Notes: generated by a model from the sequence alone, not told the origin. Shown: positions 38,301 to 47,756, numbered from the stretch's first letter. The stretch: 64,000 nucleotides of DNA from Flavobacterium coralii (GCF_019891545.1 NZ_JAHDIU010000001.1:248001-312000), one strand, 5' to 3'. Numbers and translations: made by a program.

Positions 38301-39814
38301 AAAATTCGGTATTAGACCTTACGGAAGAGGGTATATACTTCAGGAGGCCGAAACTGACAGACACAAAACATAATACATCGGCTTACCTTAACGGCAAGGT
38401 TATCCATAACTTTTTTAAAGACTGGGCACTTGATTTAAGCCTGGAGTCAGACCGCATTCTGGTTCTTGATACTCAGGATAGCGACGATGCATTATTTTAT
38501 GGTACGGCGTTTATTAAAGGTACTGCCAGTATTACGGGGCCTACCAATGCATTATTTATTCAGGCCAATGCAGAGTCGGAAGAAGGTACTGATATAAAAA
38601 TACCGCTTAACAATACAGGTGCTGCCGGTACAACGCCTTATATCGACTTTCTTAGCCCTGAAGAAAAAAATAATCCTGATTTAAACTATATCGCCAATAC
38701 CAAGACCTACAAAGGCCTTGAGATGAAGTTTGACCTGAACATTACTCCCGATGCCAACATCGACATTATAATTGATAAGAATTCAGGCCATGGGCTTTCT
38801 GCAAGGGGTAACGGTACTATGCTACTTGAGATTAACACACTGGGCAAGTTTAACATGAATGGTGATTTCTCTGTAAAAGAAGGTGTATATAATTTTAAAT
38901 ATGCAGGTCTCTTTGATAAAGAGCTGACCGCAAGGCCGGGTGGGTATATCAGTTGGGCGGGAGACCCTACCAGGGCTATACTAAACCTTGAGGCAGTCTA
39001 TAAAACACAGGCAAACCCATCAGTGCTTTTAGAAAATGCATCGTTTAACAGGAACATCCCTGTAGAGGTTGTTATTCAGCTTACCGGAAACCTTATGCAG
39101 CCGCAACACGAGTTCCAGATTAATTTCCCTAACGTGAGCTCTGTGGTGCGTTCTGACCTTGAGTACAGGCTTACCGACCCTGACATGAGGCAGAAGCAGG
39201 CGCTCTCACTATTATATCAGCGTGCTTTCCTCAGCCCTAATAACGCCAATTCACTTGCTTATGCACCACTTCTGGAAACAGCAAGCAGCCTGTTTAATGA
39301 TATTTTGAGCGATGATGACAGTAAACTTCAGGTAGGTGTAAATTACGTTCAGGGAGAGCGTAACCCTTATGTAGAAACCAACAGCCAGCTTGGGGTAACC
39401 CTTTCTTCTCAGATTAGCGACAGGATAACGGTAAACGGACAGGTGGGTGTGCCTGTGGGAGGGGTAAATGAGTCGGCTATAGTGGGCAATATAGAGGCTC
39501 AGTTCCGCCTTAATGAAGAGAATACCTTCAAAGCAAGGGTATTTAACCGTGAAAATGACATTAACTTTTTAGGAGAGGGCATAGGCTATACGCAAGGTGT
39601 AGGTTTAACGTATGAAGTCGATTTTAATACACTGAGTGAGCTCTGGCAAAAGCTGTTTAAGGAAAAGCCGGAGGTGAAGCAGGATAATAACGATGGTACG
39701 GATATACCTGATTCTGAACTTTCTCCCGAATTTTTAGAGTTCGCAGAGCGCAGGAACAGGAAGAAGCCAAACACCGAAGAAAAAGAACCTGAACGCATCC
39801 CTGAAACGGATTAA
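35381..39814 (+). CDS. tamB: Translocation and assembly module protein TamB (DUF490)
   Basis: The large protein has 1477 residues from the TTG at 35381. It has an N-terminal hydrophobic anchor, a very long run of beta-strand repeats of AsmA/TamB type, and a C-terminal TamB/DUF490 domain (~1140-1420, with DGNGTM-like GLSARGNGTMLLEI and FNMNGDFSVKEGVYNFKYAG). It ends in a charged proline-glutamate tail. Family knowledge: TamB spans the periplasm as a hydrophobic groove and aids outer-membrane protein assembly and phospholipid transport. The frame stays open upstream to 35291. Residues encoded at 35321-35380 (KKFKKILIRTLIGLILLL) look like the real start of the anchor, but contain no ATG, GTG or TTG, so the true start is uncertain. 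Confidence 0.93.
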   Translation: MLLGIALSLPVVQTKIAQYATKTLNEDFGTNIQVDKVAISVFGTVKLKGVLILDHHNDTLISANRIQTNILSFRQLTKNHFGFGTIRAEALIFHMKTYKGEDSSNLDVFVKSFDNGKPGDGSFRLKADELFVTNGRYRLTNENAVTAKVLDFTKLNGQLNGFSIKGPNVSAGIVKLSLKDHRGLFVENLSADFSYTSTNIILNNLDLLTTNSALQGNVKLTYTREDMKDFVNKVKFDFQVHKAAVATKDLNYFYNEFGDNRKFYLSTTLKGPLNNFVLHNLKLLDARNSEIIGTVNFRNLFDKEGPGFYMDGNFDRVASEYGNLREIMPRILGKSLPAVLEKLGRVDMQGHVTLTKQYLDTNLYVLSELGEGEADVNITQYNKPSEAVYKGEVYLNGFNVGALLDNKTVGTATAHLSVNGKGFNKESLNTMISGHIDQLAFNGYNYKDITIDGTMKWPFFKGNIDSNDKNLLMSFDGMADMSRKSSFFDFHAQVDYADLVALKLMKKDTLSIFKGDLMLDATGTNLNNLAGKLQITRLSYQNSRDSYYFEDFLVESSFDEENVRTITFNSTDIVEGRIRGKFDTGQLPKLVENALGSLYTNYSPHKVKPGQFLDFDFTIYNKIVGIVLPDVYVGQNTRLKGSINADKGDFDLNFDSPNIALNNNTFNNISIDIDNKNPLYNAYIRMDSLSSKSYTISDFNLINVKYNDTLQLRAEFKGGREAKDYFNLNLYHTINEQNKSVVGFKKSEINFKDYLWYINEEDEQDNKIIFNKKLTDFTIDKISISHNEQRMEFMGTIKDSTYKDLKLTFNDVALEKITPSLDSLEFGGSINGDVTLKQKRDEYQPQSMLTINGLRMNNHILGDLDLQIYGDRNLRRFNVSSTIFKEDEEKLYTYGTIDIVNRQTELSLDAIFTDFDISFLEVWLKGVFPDIRGVATGRAAIVGNVKEPEIDARFYLQDAGLRIGYLNTDYNFEQNSVLDLTEEGIYFRRPKLTDTKHNTSAYLNGKVIHNFFKDWALDLSLESDRILVLDTQDSDDALFYGTAFIKGTASITGPTNALFIQANAESEEGTDIKIPLNNTGAAGTTPYIDFLSPEEKNNPDLNYIANTKTYKGLEMKFDLNITPDANIDIIIDKNSGHGLSARGNGTMLLEINTLGKFNMNGDFSVKEGVYNFKYAGLFDKELTARPGGYISWAGDPTRAILNLEAVYKTQANPSVLLENASFNRNIPVEVVIQLTGNLMQPQHEFQINFPNVSSVVRSDLEYRLTDPDMRQKQALSLLYQRAFLSPNNANSLAYAPLLETASSLFNDILSDDDSKLQVGVNYVQGERNPYVETNSQLGVTLSSQISDRITVNGQVGVPVGGVNESAIVGNIEAQFRLNEENTFKARVFNRENDINFLGEGIGYTQGVGLTYEVDFNTLSELWQKLFKEKPEVKQDNNDGTDIPDSELSPEFLEFAERRNRKKPNTEEKEPERIPETD

Positions 39815-40003
39815 TCATTAATAAGACAATACTATAAAGGCAGCTTGATGTTAAATTTAGCTGTCTGTTTTATTTTAAAATGCTAAATAAGAGAAAAAAC
39901 TTATTAACGAAAACGTTTGAAATGTTATAGAATTATTAATGGATTGCATTTACAGATAAATTTATTGTATTAAATTATTAATTTTACAATTAAATATTAA
40001 AAA

Positions 40004-40990
40004 ATGTCTGTAAATATCAAAAAGGTAGGCGTGCTAACTTCAGGAGGTGACTCACCCGGAATGAATGCCGCAATAAGGGCCGTAGTGCGTACCTGCGCTT
40101 TTCATAATATAGAGTGTGCCGGTATATACCGCGGCTATCAGGGAATGATAGAAGGTGATTTTAAAGAGATGAACGCACGTAGCGTTAACAACATAATAAA
40201 CAAAGGCGGAACAATACTTAAATCGGCAAGGTCTAAAGAATTCATGACAGCCGAAGGCCGCAAAAAAGCCCACCAGAATTTAGTAGATAATAATATAGAT
40301 GCCCTTGTGGTAATTGGCGGTAACGGCAGCTTTACAGGCGCCCTTATCTTTAACTCTGAATATAACTTCCCTGTAATAGGCATACCCGGTACTATAGATA
40401 ATGATATTTATGGCACCAGTTTTACGCTTGGTTATGATACCGCGCTTAATACCGTGGTTGAAGTTATAGATAAGATACGCGATACTGCCAGTTCGCACAA
40501 CAGGCTTTTCTTTGTAGAGGTAATGGGGCGCGATGCAGGACATATTGCACTTAATGCAGGTATTGGTGCCGGTGCCGAGGAGATACTCATTCCTGAAGAA
40601 GATATGGGGCTCGACAGGCTGTTAGAATCATTAAGGAAGAGTAAGGCTTCAGGTAAATCATCAAGCATAGTGGTAATTGCCGAAGGCGATAAAATAGGTA
40701 AGAACGCCTTTGAGCTTAAAGATTACGTGGAAGAGAATATGCCTGAATATGATGTGCGTGTATCTATATTAGGCCACATGCAGCGCGGTGGTACCCCAAG
40801 CTGTTTTGACAGGGTACTGGCGAGCCGCCTTGGTGTAAAAGCTGTAGAAACACTGCTCGACGGCAAATCGAATTATATGGTGGGGCTTATCAAAGACGAA
40901 GTGGTGCTTACCCCGCTTGAAAATGCCGTAAAAGGCAAATCTTACATAGATAAAGAACTTATCCGCGTGAGTGATATTGTATCTATATAA
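40004..40990 (+). CDS. pfkA: ATP-dependent 6-phosphofructokinase
   Basis: The 328-residue group A phosphofructokinase phosphorylates fructose 6-phosphate in glycolysis. Motifs in order: nucleotide loop TSGGDSPGMNAAIR (~12), GGNGSFTG (~105), the catalytic PGTIDND (the Gly is typical of ATP rather than PPi enzymes), substrate-binding EVMGRDAGH and LGHMQRGGTPSCFDR. Asn107 stands where the E. coli enzyme has Asp103 (GGDGS), a magnesium ligand; the effect is unknown. The gap gene follows after 36 bases, probably as an operon. No clear TAnnTTTG element was found upstream. Confidence 0.96.
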   Translation: MSVNIKKVGVLTSGGDSPGMNAAIRAVVRTCAFHNIECAGIYRGYQGMIEGDFKEMNARSVNNIINKGGTILKSARSKEFMTAEGRKKAHQNLVDNNIDALVVIGGNGSFTGALIFNSEYNFPVIGIPGTIDNDIYGTSFTLGYDTALNTVVEVIDKIRDTASSHNRLFFVEVMGRDAGHIALNAGIGAGAEEILIPEEDMGLDRLLESLRKSKASGKSSSIVVIAEGDKIGKNAFELKDYVEENMPEYDVRVSILGHMQRGGTPSCFDRVLASRLGVKAVETLLDGKSNYMVGLIKDEVVLTPLENAVKGKSYIDKELIRVSDIVSI

Positions 40991-41011
40991 AACAACGAAA
41001 TAAAACTGTAA

Positions 41012-42028
<1,017 letters not shown>

Positions 42029-42043
42029 TATATTTTTTAATTT

Positions 42044-42072
42044 ATCCCGTCTTTTACAGGTAAAGACGGGAT
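42044..42072 (+). terminator. Terminator of pfkA-gapA
   Basis: A perfect 11-bp stem (42044-42054 with 42062-42072) with a 7-base loop is followed by TTTTATTTTTTT. It starts 16 bases after the gapA stop. Confidence 0.93.
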
Positions 42073-42175
42073 TTTTATTTTTTTGCAGAAAACAACTTAA
42101 CATAACCCATACCTAAAAATACCAATACTTTAATATTGCGAACTTAACTTAACTATAAACTAACTCTCAATCATT

Positions 42176-43024
42176 ATGAAATTATTAGTTGACAGTGGTG
42201 CTACAAAGGCTGACTGGATTGCGCTGGATGAGAACGGCGACAGGCTTTTTACCACACAAACGCTTGGCCTTAGCCCTGAGGTTATAGACAGGGAAGAAGC
42301 CATAGAGCGCCTTGAAGCACGTTTTGACATATATAATAACCGTAACGATGTAACCAGCCTTTTCTTTTATGGGGCAGGCTGCGGTACCGACAGGATGAAA
42401 AAATTCATGACAGAAATTTTTCAGGAGTTTTTCCCGAATGCCGAAGTTACCGTTAAGGAGGATACGTATGCAGCGGCCTATGCCACTAACCCTACTAACG
42501 AAAAAGCGATTATATGCATACTGGGCACAGGCTCTAACTGCAGCTATTTTGATGGCGAGGAGCTGCACCAGAAAGTTCAGTCATTAGGCTATATTGCAAT
42601 GGACGATTGCAGCGGCAATCGTTTCGGGCGCGACCTTTTGCGTGCTTACTACTTCAATAAGATGCCGAAGGAACTGTCTGAAAAGTTTGAGAAGGAGTAT
42701 AATCTTGACCCTGATGTTATAAAGCATAACCTTTATAAAGAACCGAACCCTAATGCCTACCTTGCCACTTTTGCAAAGTTTTTAATACAGCACAGGGAGC
42801 ACACCTTTATTAAAGGTATTATTACAGATGCCATGCAGGTTTTTGTAGATAACTATATTACCCAGTATGATAATGCGCATGAGGTACCTGTACATTTTGT
42901 AGGCTCTATTGCGTTTTACCTGAAAGCAGAGCTTGCAGAGGTTTTACAGAAAAACAACCTTAAGCTGGGCAACGTGCTAAGGAGGCCAATTGACGGGCTT
43001 ATAGAATATCACGAGCTAAACTAA
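42176..43024 (+). CDS. N-acetylglucosamine kinase-like protein (BadF/BadG ATPase family)
   Basis: The 282-residue ASKHA-fold sugar kinase has the phosphate-1 loop LLVDSGATKADWIALDENG at the N-terminus, FFYGAGCGTDRMK, the phosphate-2/adenosine region AIICILGTGSNCSYFDG, and GSIAFYLKAELAEVL near the end. This resembles eukaryotic-type GlcNAc kinase and BadF/BadG/BcrA/BcrD ATPases. The likely reaction is phosphorylation of GlcNAc or another amino sugar in the cytoplasm. The glycolytic neighbours and the wall-turnover genes further on support amino-sugar recycling, by inference. It is followed after 12 bases by mgsA. Confidence 0.85.
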   Translation: MKLLVDSGATKADWIALDENGDRLFTTQTLGLSPEVIDREEAIERLEARFDIYNNRNDVTSLFFYGAGCGTDRMKKFMTEIFQEFFPNAEVTVKEDTYAAAYATNPTNEKAIICILGTGSNCSYFDGEELHQKVQSLGYIAMDDCSGNRFGRDLLRAYYFNKMPKELSEKFEKEYNLDPDVIKHNLYKEPNPNAYLATFAKFLIQHREHTFIKGIITDAMQVFVDNYITQYDNAHEVPVHFVGSIAFYLKAELAEVLQKNNLKLGNVLRRPIDGLIEYHELN

Positions 43025-43036
43025 CTGCTATATTAT

Positions 43037-43411
43037 ATGGAAATAGCCATCATAGCACATGACGGTATGAAAGCCGGGATGGTTCAGTTCTTAAACAAGC
43101 ATAAGGATATTCTCATAAACGAGAATATCCGGCTTGTAGCTACCGGGACAACCGGTAGTAAGGCCGAAGAGGCAGGTTTTACTGTAAACAAAATGCTGTC
43201 GGGTCCTTTGGGTGGTGATGCGCAGATTGCGGCACGTGTGGCAGAGGGCAAAACCAATATGGTATTCTTTTTTAAAGATCCGCTGGCAAGCCACCCGCAC
43301 GAGGCAGATATCAATATGCTGATAAGGGTTTGCGATGTGCACAATGTGCCGCTTGCAACAAACCCTGCAACTGCTGAACTGCTGCTTCTGGCTATTTCAC
43401 AGCAATCATAG
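43037..43411 (+). CDS. mgsA: Methylglyoxal synthase
   Basis: The 124-residue enzyme converts dihydroxyacetone phosphate to methylglyoxal plus phosphate, a bypass that frees phosphate when triose phosphates build up. Motifs are ATGTTGSKAEEAG (phosphate binding), SGPLGGDAQIAARVAEG with catalytic Asp61, FFKDPLASHPHEADI with the active-site His, and NPATAELLL. E. coli MgsA is about 152 residues; this shorter form keeps every core motif. It lies 12 bases after the sugar kinase and its last 20 bases overlap the convergent ridA 3' end. Confidence 0.95.
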   Translation: MEIAIIAHDGMKAGMVQFLNKHKDILINENIRLVATGTTGSKAEEAGFTVNKMLSGPLGGDAQIAARVAEGKTNMVFFFKDPLASHPHEADINMLIRVCDVHNVPLATNPATAELLLLAISQQS

Positions 43412-43772
43412 AAATCTCTACATTTACATTCTTAGGCAGGCATGCCACCTGAACCGTTTCTCTTGCAGGAGCGGTTTTTTCATTAAAATAAGCACCATAA
43501 ACGGTATTTATACGAGCAAAGTCGTTCATGTCGCTTATAAATATGGTAGCTTTTATCACGTTTTCAAAATCCATTCCGGCAGCTTCAAGTACCGCTTTCA
43601 TGTTCTCCATAACCTGGCGCGTTTCATCTTCGATAGTGTCGGTTACAAGCTCTCCGTTTTCAGGATTAATAGCTATCTGTCCGGATGTATAAAGTGTGTT
43701 GCCGCTAAGTACAGCCTGGCTGTATGGTCCTATTGGTGCAGGCGCTTTTTCTGTAAATATAATTTTTTTCAT
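43392..43772 (-). CDS. ridA: RidA family protein (reactive enamine/imine deaminase)
   Basis: The protein has 126 residues from the ATG at 43770-43772, which begins MKKIIFTEKAPAPIGPYSQA. Longer upstream frames overlap lptD and lack homology. RidA trimers hydrolyse reactive 2-aminoacrylate-type enamines and protect PLP enzymes. Typical segments are PIGPYSQAVLSGNTLYTSGQI, a conserved Arg in APARETVQVACLP, and the C-terminal VEISMIAV. It starts 13 bases past the lptD stop, so is probably read from the same transcript, and overlaps mgsA tail to tail by 20 bases. Confidence 0.94.
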   Translation of the reverse strand: MKKIIFTEKAPAPIGPYSQAVLSGNTLYTSGQIAINPENGELVTDTIEDETRQVMENMKAVLEAAGMDFENVIKATIFISDMNDFARINTVYGAYFNEKTAPARETVQVACLPKNVNVEISMIAVK

Positions 43773-43785
43773 AGTATGGTTAAAG

Positions 43786-46569
43786 TTAGTTTCCAAGTAC
43801 ACGGTCAGGCACCTGGCGCTTGTCATATTTAATATCACTAAGTACAGATGATTTTATCCCGATAAAAAAGCCCCAGTAGGTATTATCGCCAAACGGAACC
43901 CAGTTAAAATCCATACGCCAGCTAAGCAGGTCGCGCTCAAAGCGTAGCTGGGTAAATGTTACCCCCTGTTGCACAAAATCATAACCTGATGAAAAGCCCA
44001 TCTTCCACCTCGGGGTTAAATCAATATTACCCGATACCATTATAGAGTTACCCGTTATTTTGCTTTGCCTGTTAGCGTTGCTGTAGGTGAGGGAATAGGC
44101 AAAGCGCAAATCCCAAGGCAGTTTTGCATTAAAGAAAGTACCTCCTGTCTTGTCTTCCGCATCGGCATCCTCGTCATCATCAAACATACTCTGTCGCCTG
44201 TCGCTCAGGTCAACCGCAGTACCAAATAGGTCATCTTCGCGCCCACCATTGCGTGCTGTCTGGCTGTCCCCGTCCTTACCTTTTCCTGTCTTGCCATCTT
44301 TGCTGGATACAGAATAGTTAACCGTAAAGTTGGCACTTGTCATCCTGAACAGGCTACCGCCGTTATCTATGTTGTAACGCTCAATCCTGTTACCATTATT
44401 ATCTATTGCATAAGGGTCTAACGTAGTACCAAAGTTAATATTCATTTTTTGGTTAAGCAGGTTGGTTCCTGCTGTAATGCGCAAAGGCGACCATGCAAGC
44501 GAGTCGGCAGCTATGTTATATGTGGTGGCAAGGTTAAGGTTGTTAAGCAGCATTATTTTTTTAGGCTCTTCTGCTGTTTCGTCATCATTCCTCACTTTGG
44601 CTTCAAAGGTGTTGTTTACCGAAAGTCCTATGTTATTTGCGAGATTATTACCGGGTGCCCCAAACAGGCCGTTTTCAAATCTTGTATAATCCCTGTAATT
44701 TCCTGCTGCATCAAGCTGATAAGTATCCCAGTACTGGTCAAAAGCAGGGGTGTAGCTGTATGATACTGCCGGGCGCATAACGTGCCTTATGGCCTGTACT
44801 TTTTTATCTTCCCCGAAATTAAAAGTACCATATATAGTAGTACCTATGCTCGATGAAAAGTTATAAGTGCGGTAGCTGTCAAAACCTTTCAGGTCGCGTA
44901 TTTCAGCCTCGTTAGTATTAGTGTTATAAAAGCGTTCAACAGTATTCATTACCCAGGTTTCCTGGTAATTTGTACCTGCCGATACACTAAAATATTTAAA
45001 CACTTTAAAATTAGTGCTTAAAGGTATGCTATGCTGTAGGCCCGAACGCGCATCCCTGAACATTTCCGGCTTAAAGAACAGCGAATCGGTTGTGGTGATC
45101 CTGTTTTCTCCCCTCAGGTTATATTGCAGGTTTAAATTTTTGATGAATCCTTTTTTTGGCGCATCTGCCGGGGCAAAAGGGAAAATCCTGTCAACGCTTG
45201 CCTGTAAAGTAGGCAGCGTCATGTTTATAACCTCGGTGTTCGTATTCTGGCTATGTGTGGCACTTAGCGAAAAGTTAATTTGAGGTACTGTCTGGAATGT
45301 TTTGGAATACGATATTGATGACTGTAATGTGTTGTTAAGGCTTGCCCCAATATTGGCAAGGTTTTGCGACTGCCTGTAATACTGGCTGGAACCGAGGTTA
45401 ACACTTGCAGCAAAACGCGAGTTAGGGTTGGCCTTGGCGTCCTGATTGTGCGACCATTGAATGTTATATTGTCTTGAGCGCGCATAGTCTGGGAAACCGC
45501 GTTCGCTCTGCACCGTATTTTCAAACCTCAGGTTAACGTTACCGCTAAACCTGTACCGTTTTGCATAGCTCGACTGAAAGCGCAAACCATAGCTGCCGTT
45601 GGTAAAATAATCTCCTAATACAGTTAAGTCATAATAATCGCTGAGAGCAAAGTAATATCCTCCGTTTTGCAGGAAGTAACCCTGCCGGTTATTCTCCCCG
45701 AATGTTGGCACTATAAAACCCGATTCAGCCTCGTCTGTCATCGGGAAAAAAGCAAACGGTAATGCCACGGGTGTGGGTACATCGGCAATAACCATATTGG
45801 TAAAGCCAACCACTACTTTTTTGTTTGGTACCAGCTTAATTTTGTCGGTATAAAAATAATATTCGGGGTTATCTATATTTTTAGAGGTGGTAAAGCGTGC
45901 CCCTTTTATAAAGTATACAGAATCGTTTTCTTTCTTGGTTATTTCACCCTTAACACGAAATTCCCCCTGATCGGTGCGTGAGTTCCAAACCCTTGCCTTT
46001 TTGGTTACTGTATTAAAATGTATCGAGTCTGCTTCCACAACATTTGTACCCTGCTTAAAATAGGGCATTTGGGTGTAGTTGCCTAATGAGTCTTTAATAC
46101 GCCCGGCATACACCTCATTTTTTTCATAATTCATTTTTATGATACCGGCTTTCAACTCTATATCCTTATAATACAGCTCGGCTTCATTATACAGTGTAAG
46201 CTCTTTTGTTTCCTGGTTTAGCTCTTCATAGTCTTTTGCCACGCGGTGCACTTCGCCATCCAGTGCCGATTTGCTTCTTTTTACCGTGTCGGGAACTTTT
46301 ACTGTGCTGTCTGCAGACTTTATTGCCTCTTCTTCCGTTTTAAGTATAAGGGGTTTATTAGTGTCATTTTTTTCCTGCGGAACGGTTACAGACTTTGGTG
46401 TTTCCTGTGCCCATAGTGCTGATGTGCCCACTGTTAGGAAAATTGCTGATAAAACGATATGGAGAAAGTTTGCGCGCAACTGTATTAATACTATTTTTGT
46501 AAAAAAGTGGCTTATTTTTTGGAGTGTCAAACTTACGATAATTTTGTGAAAATATTCCACCGATTGCAT
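43786..46569 (-). CDS. lptD: LPS assembly outer-membrane protein LptD
   Basis: The 927-residue protein has an N-terminal hydrophobic export signal (FLHIVLSAIFLTVGTSALWAQ). An OstA/LptA-like periplasmic domain lies at ~105-265 (LYNEAELYYKDIELKAGIIKMNYEKN). A large beta-barrel follows with repeated aromatic strands and the LptD-type VALPFAFFPMTDEAESGFIVP segment. It inserts lipopolysaccharide into the outer leaflet with an LptE partner. Two cysteine pairs known from E. coli are not obvious. The ATG at 46569 leaves a long pre-signal stretch. A TTG at 46530 is a plausible later start, and the amidase promoter lies inside this interval, so the start is uncertain. Confidence 0.9.
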   Translation of the reverse strand: MQSVEYFHKIIVSLTLQKISHFFTKIVLIQLRANFLHIVLSAIFLTVGTSALWAQETPKSVTVPQEKNDTNKPLILKTEEEAIKSADSTVKVPDTVKRSKSALDGEVHRVAKDYEELNQETKELTLYNEAELYYKDIELKAGIIKMNYEKNEVYAGRIKDSLGNYTQMPYFKQGTNVVEADSIHFNTVTKKARVWNSRTDQGEFRVKGEITKKENDSVYFIKGARFTTSKNIDNPEYYFYTDKIKLVPNKKVVVGFTNMVIADVPTPVALPFAFFPMTDEAESGFIVPTFGENNRQGYFLQNGGYYFALSDYYDLTVLGDYFTNGSYGLRFQSSYAKRYRFSGNVNLRFENTVQSERGFPDYARSRQYNIQWSHNQDAKANPNSRFAASVNLGSSQYYRQSQNLANIGASLNNTLQSSISYSKTFQTVPQINFSLSATHSQNTNTEVINMTLPTLQASVDRIFPFAPADAPKKGFIKNLNLQYNLRGENRITTTDSLFFKPEMFRDARSGLQHSIPLSTNFKVFKYFSVSAGTNYQETWVMNTVERFYNTNTNEAEIRDLKGFDSYRTYNFSSSIGTTIYGTFNFGEDKKVQAIRHVMRPAVSYSYTPAFDQYWDTYQLDAAGNYRDYTRFENGLFGAPGNNLANNIGLSVNNTFEAKVRNDDETAEEPKKIMLLNNLNLATTYNIAADSLAWSPLRITAGTNLLNQKMNINFGTTLDPYAIDNNGNRIERYNIDNGGSLFRMTSANFTVNYSVSSKDGKTGKGKDGDSQTARNGGREDDLFGTAVDLSDRRQSMFDDDEDADAEDKTGGTFFNAKLPWDLRFAYSLTYSNANRQSKITGNSIMVSGNIDLTPRWKMGFSSGYDFVQQGVTFTQLRFERDLLSWRMDFNWVPFGDNTYWGFFIGIKSSVLSDIKYDKRQVPDRVLGN
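46519..46546 (+). promoter_or_regulatory. Promoter of the amidase gene, inside the lptD 5' end
   Basis: TTG at 46519-46521 and TAATTTTG at 46539-46546 are separated by 17 bases, matching the flavobacterial TTG/17-23/TAnnTTTG pattern. The transcript would start near 46553, about 50 bases before the amidase ATG. It lies within the annotated first codons of divergent lptD. Confidence 0.65.
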
Positions 46570-46604
46570 TTTAACACTTACACGTAAATTAACGCTTTAG
46601 CATA

Positions 46605-47756
46605 ATGAAAGGGATTAAGGATATTAAACTGGCATTTGTAGTTTTTATTATATTCAGCAGCATTTGCCTGGGGCAATCCGGCTCTAAATTTAAAGTGGTG
46701 CTAGATGCCGGGCACGGCGGCAAAGACTATGGCGCCATATACCACGGCTTTGCCGAAAAAAACATTGCACTTAATGTCGCGCTAAAGGTAGGTAAGCTTT
46801 TAGAAAAGCATTCTGATGTAGAGCTTATTTATACCCGGAAGTCAGATGTTTTTATAGAGCTGAACGAAAGGGCCAACATAGCTAATGATGCAAAGGCGAA
46901 TATATTTGTTTCAATCCACTGCAACGGCGCGGTAAACCAGTCGGCATTTGGTACAGAAACGTTCGTTATGGGTTTAACCCGTAATGCCAGTAACCTTGAG
47001 GTGGCGAAGAAAGAGAATGACGTGATTTACCTTGAGTCCGATTATAAGGTTAAATATAAGGGGTATGATCCTAATAAGCCTGAAACGGCAATAGGTTTTG
47101 AGATTATGCAGCAGGAATACTTAGACCAGAGTATAGACCTTGCGAGTAAGGTTCAGGATGCTTTTACGTATGACCTTAAAAGAAAGAGCAGGGGCGTTAA
47201 GCAGGCGGGCTTCCTGGTACTGAGGAATATTTACATGCCCCGCATTCTTATCGAGCTTGGGTTTCTTTCGCACAAGCCTGAAGGGGAATACCTTAATTCA
47301 GAAGCAGGGCAGGACAAGCTGGCAAAAGCCATTGCAGATGCAATACTGGCTTATAAGAAAGAATATTTCATACCACTGGCCCAGAGCACTGTTAAGCCTG
47401 AGCCTGCAAAAGTAATAAAGCCTGAACCCGAAGCAGAACCGGTGGCTGTAAAACAATCTAACGACAGCAAAGCAACTGCTGACGGCGTTATTTATAAAGT
47501 ACAGATTGCTGCAAGCAGCAAAGACCTTGAAACAGTACCTTCTAATTTTAACGGGTTAGATGATATAAGTAAAGATACAAGCACATCCGTAATCAAGTAT
47601 TTTTACGGCAGCACTGGCAGTTATGACCAGGCTAAAGAGTTGCAGGCGCAGGCCAAAGCAAAGGGCTTCGATTCTGCATTTGTAGTAGCCTTTGCCAACG
47701 GCAAGAAAATATCTGTGCAGGAAGCATTAAAAATTCAGGGTAATTCTAAACGATAG
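46605..47756 (+). CDS. N-acetylmuramoyl-L-alanine amidase with C-terminal SPOR-like domain
   Basis: The 383-residue protein has a signal sequence (IKLAFVVFIIFSSICLGQ) and an amidase_3 domain at ~28-255. Zinc ligands appear as VVLDAGHGGKD (His), FAEKNIAL (Glu) and FVSIHCNGA (His); the catalytic Glu is in RILIELGFLSHKPEG. A low-complexity Pro/Glu linker follows, then a SPOR-like C-terminal domain (VIYKVQIAASSKDLE to FVVAFANGKKI). It cuts the amide bond between MurNAc and the stem peptide in septal wall remodelling; SPOR domains bind denuded septal glycan. The mlaD-like gene follows after 98 bases with its own promoter. Confidence 0.94.
   Translation: MKGIKDIKLAFVVFIIFSSICLGQSGSKFKVVLDAGHGGKDYGAIYHGFAEKNIALNVALKVGKLLEKHSDVELIYTRKSDVFIELNERANIANDAKANIFVSIHCNGAVNQSAFGTETFVMGLTRNASNLEVAKKENDVIYLESDYKVKYKGYDPNKPETAIGFEIMQQEYLDQSIDLASKVQDAFTYDLKRKSRGVKQAGFLVLRNIYMPRILIELGFLSHKPEGEYLNSEAGQDKLAKAIADAILAYKKEYFIPLAQSTVKPEPAKVIKPEPEAEPVAVKQSNDSKATADGVIYKVQIAASSKDLETVPSNFNGLDDISKDTSTSVIKYFYGSTGSYDQAKELQAQAKAKGFDSAFVVAFANGKKISVQEALKIQGNSKR

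Noticed and set aside
39815-40003. Search for a pfkA promoter in the gap after tamB
   Set aside because: AT-rich with TTG and TTTG words, but no TAnnTTTG element at a sensible spacing was found.
43335-43832. A 165-codon plus-strand frame over ridA and the lptD end
   Set aside because: The RidA reading on the minus strand has family motifs throughout; the plus-strand frame is a shadow.
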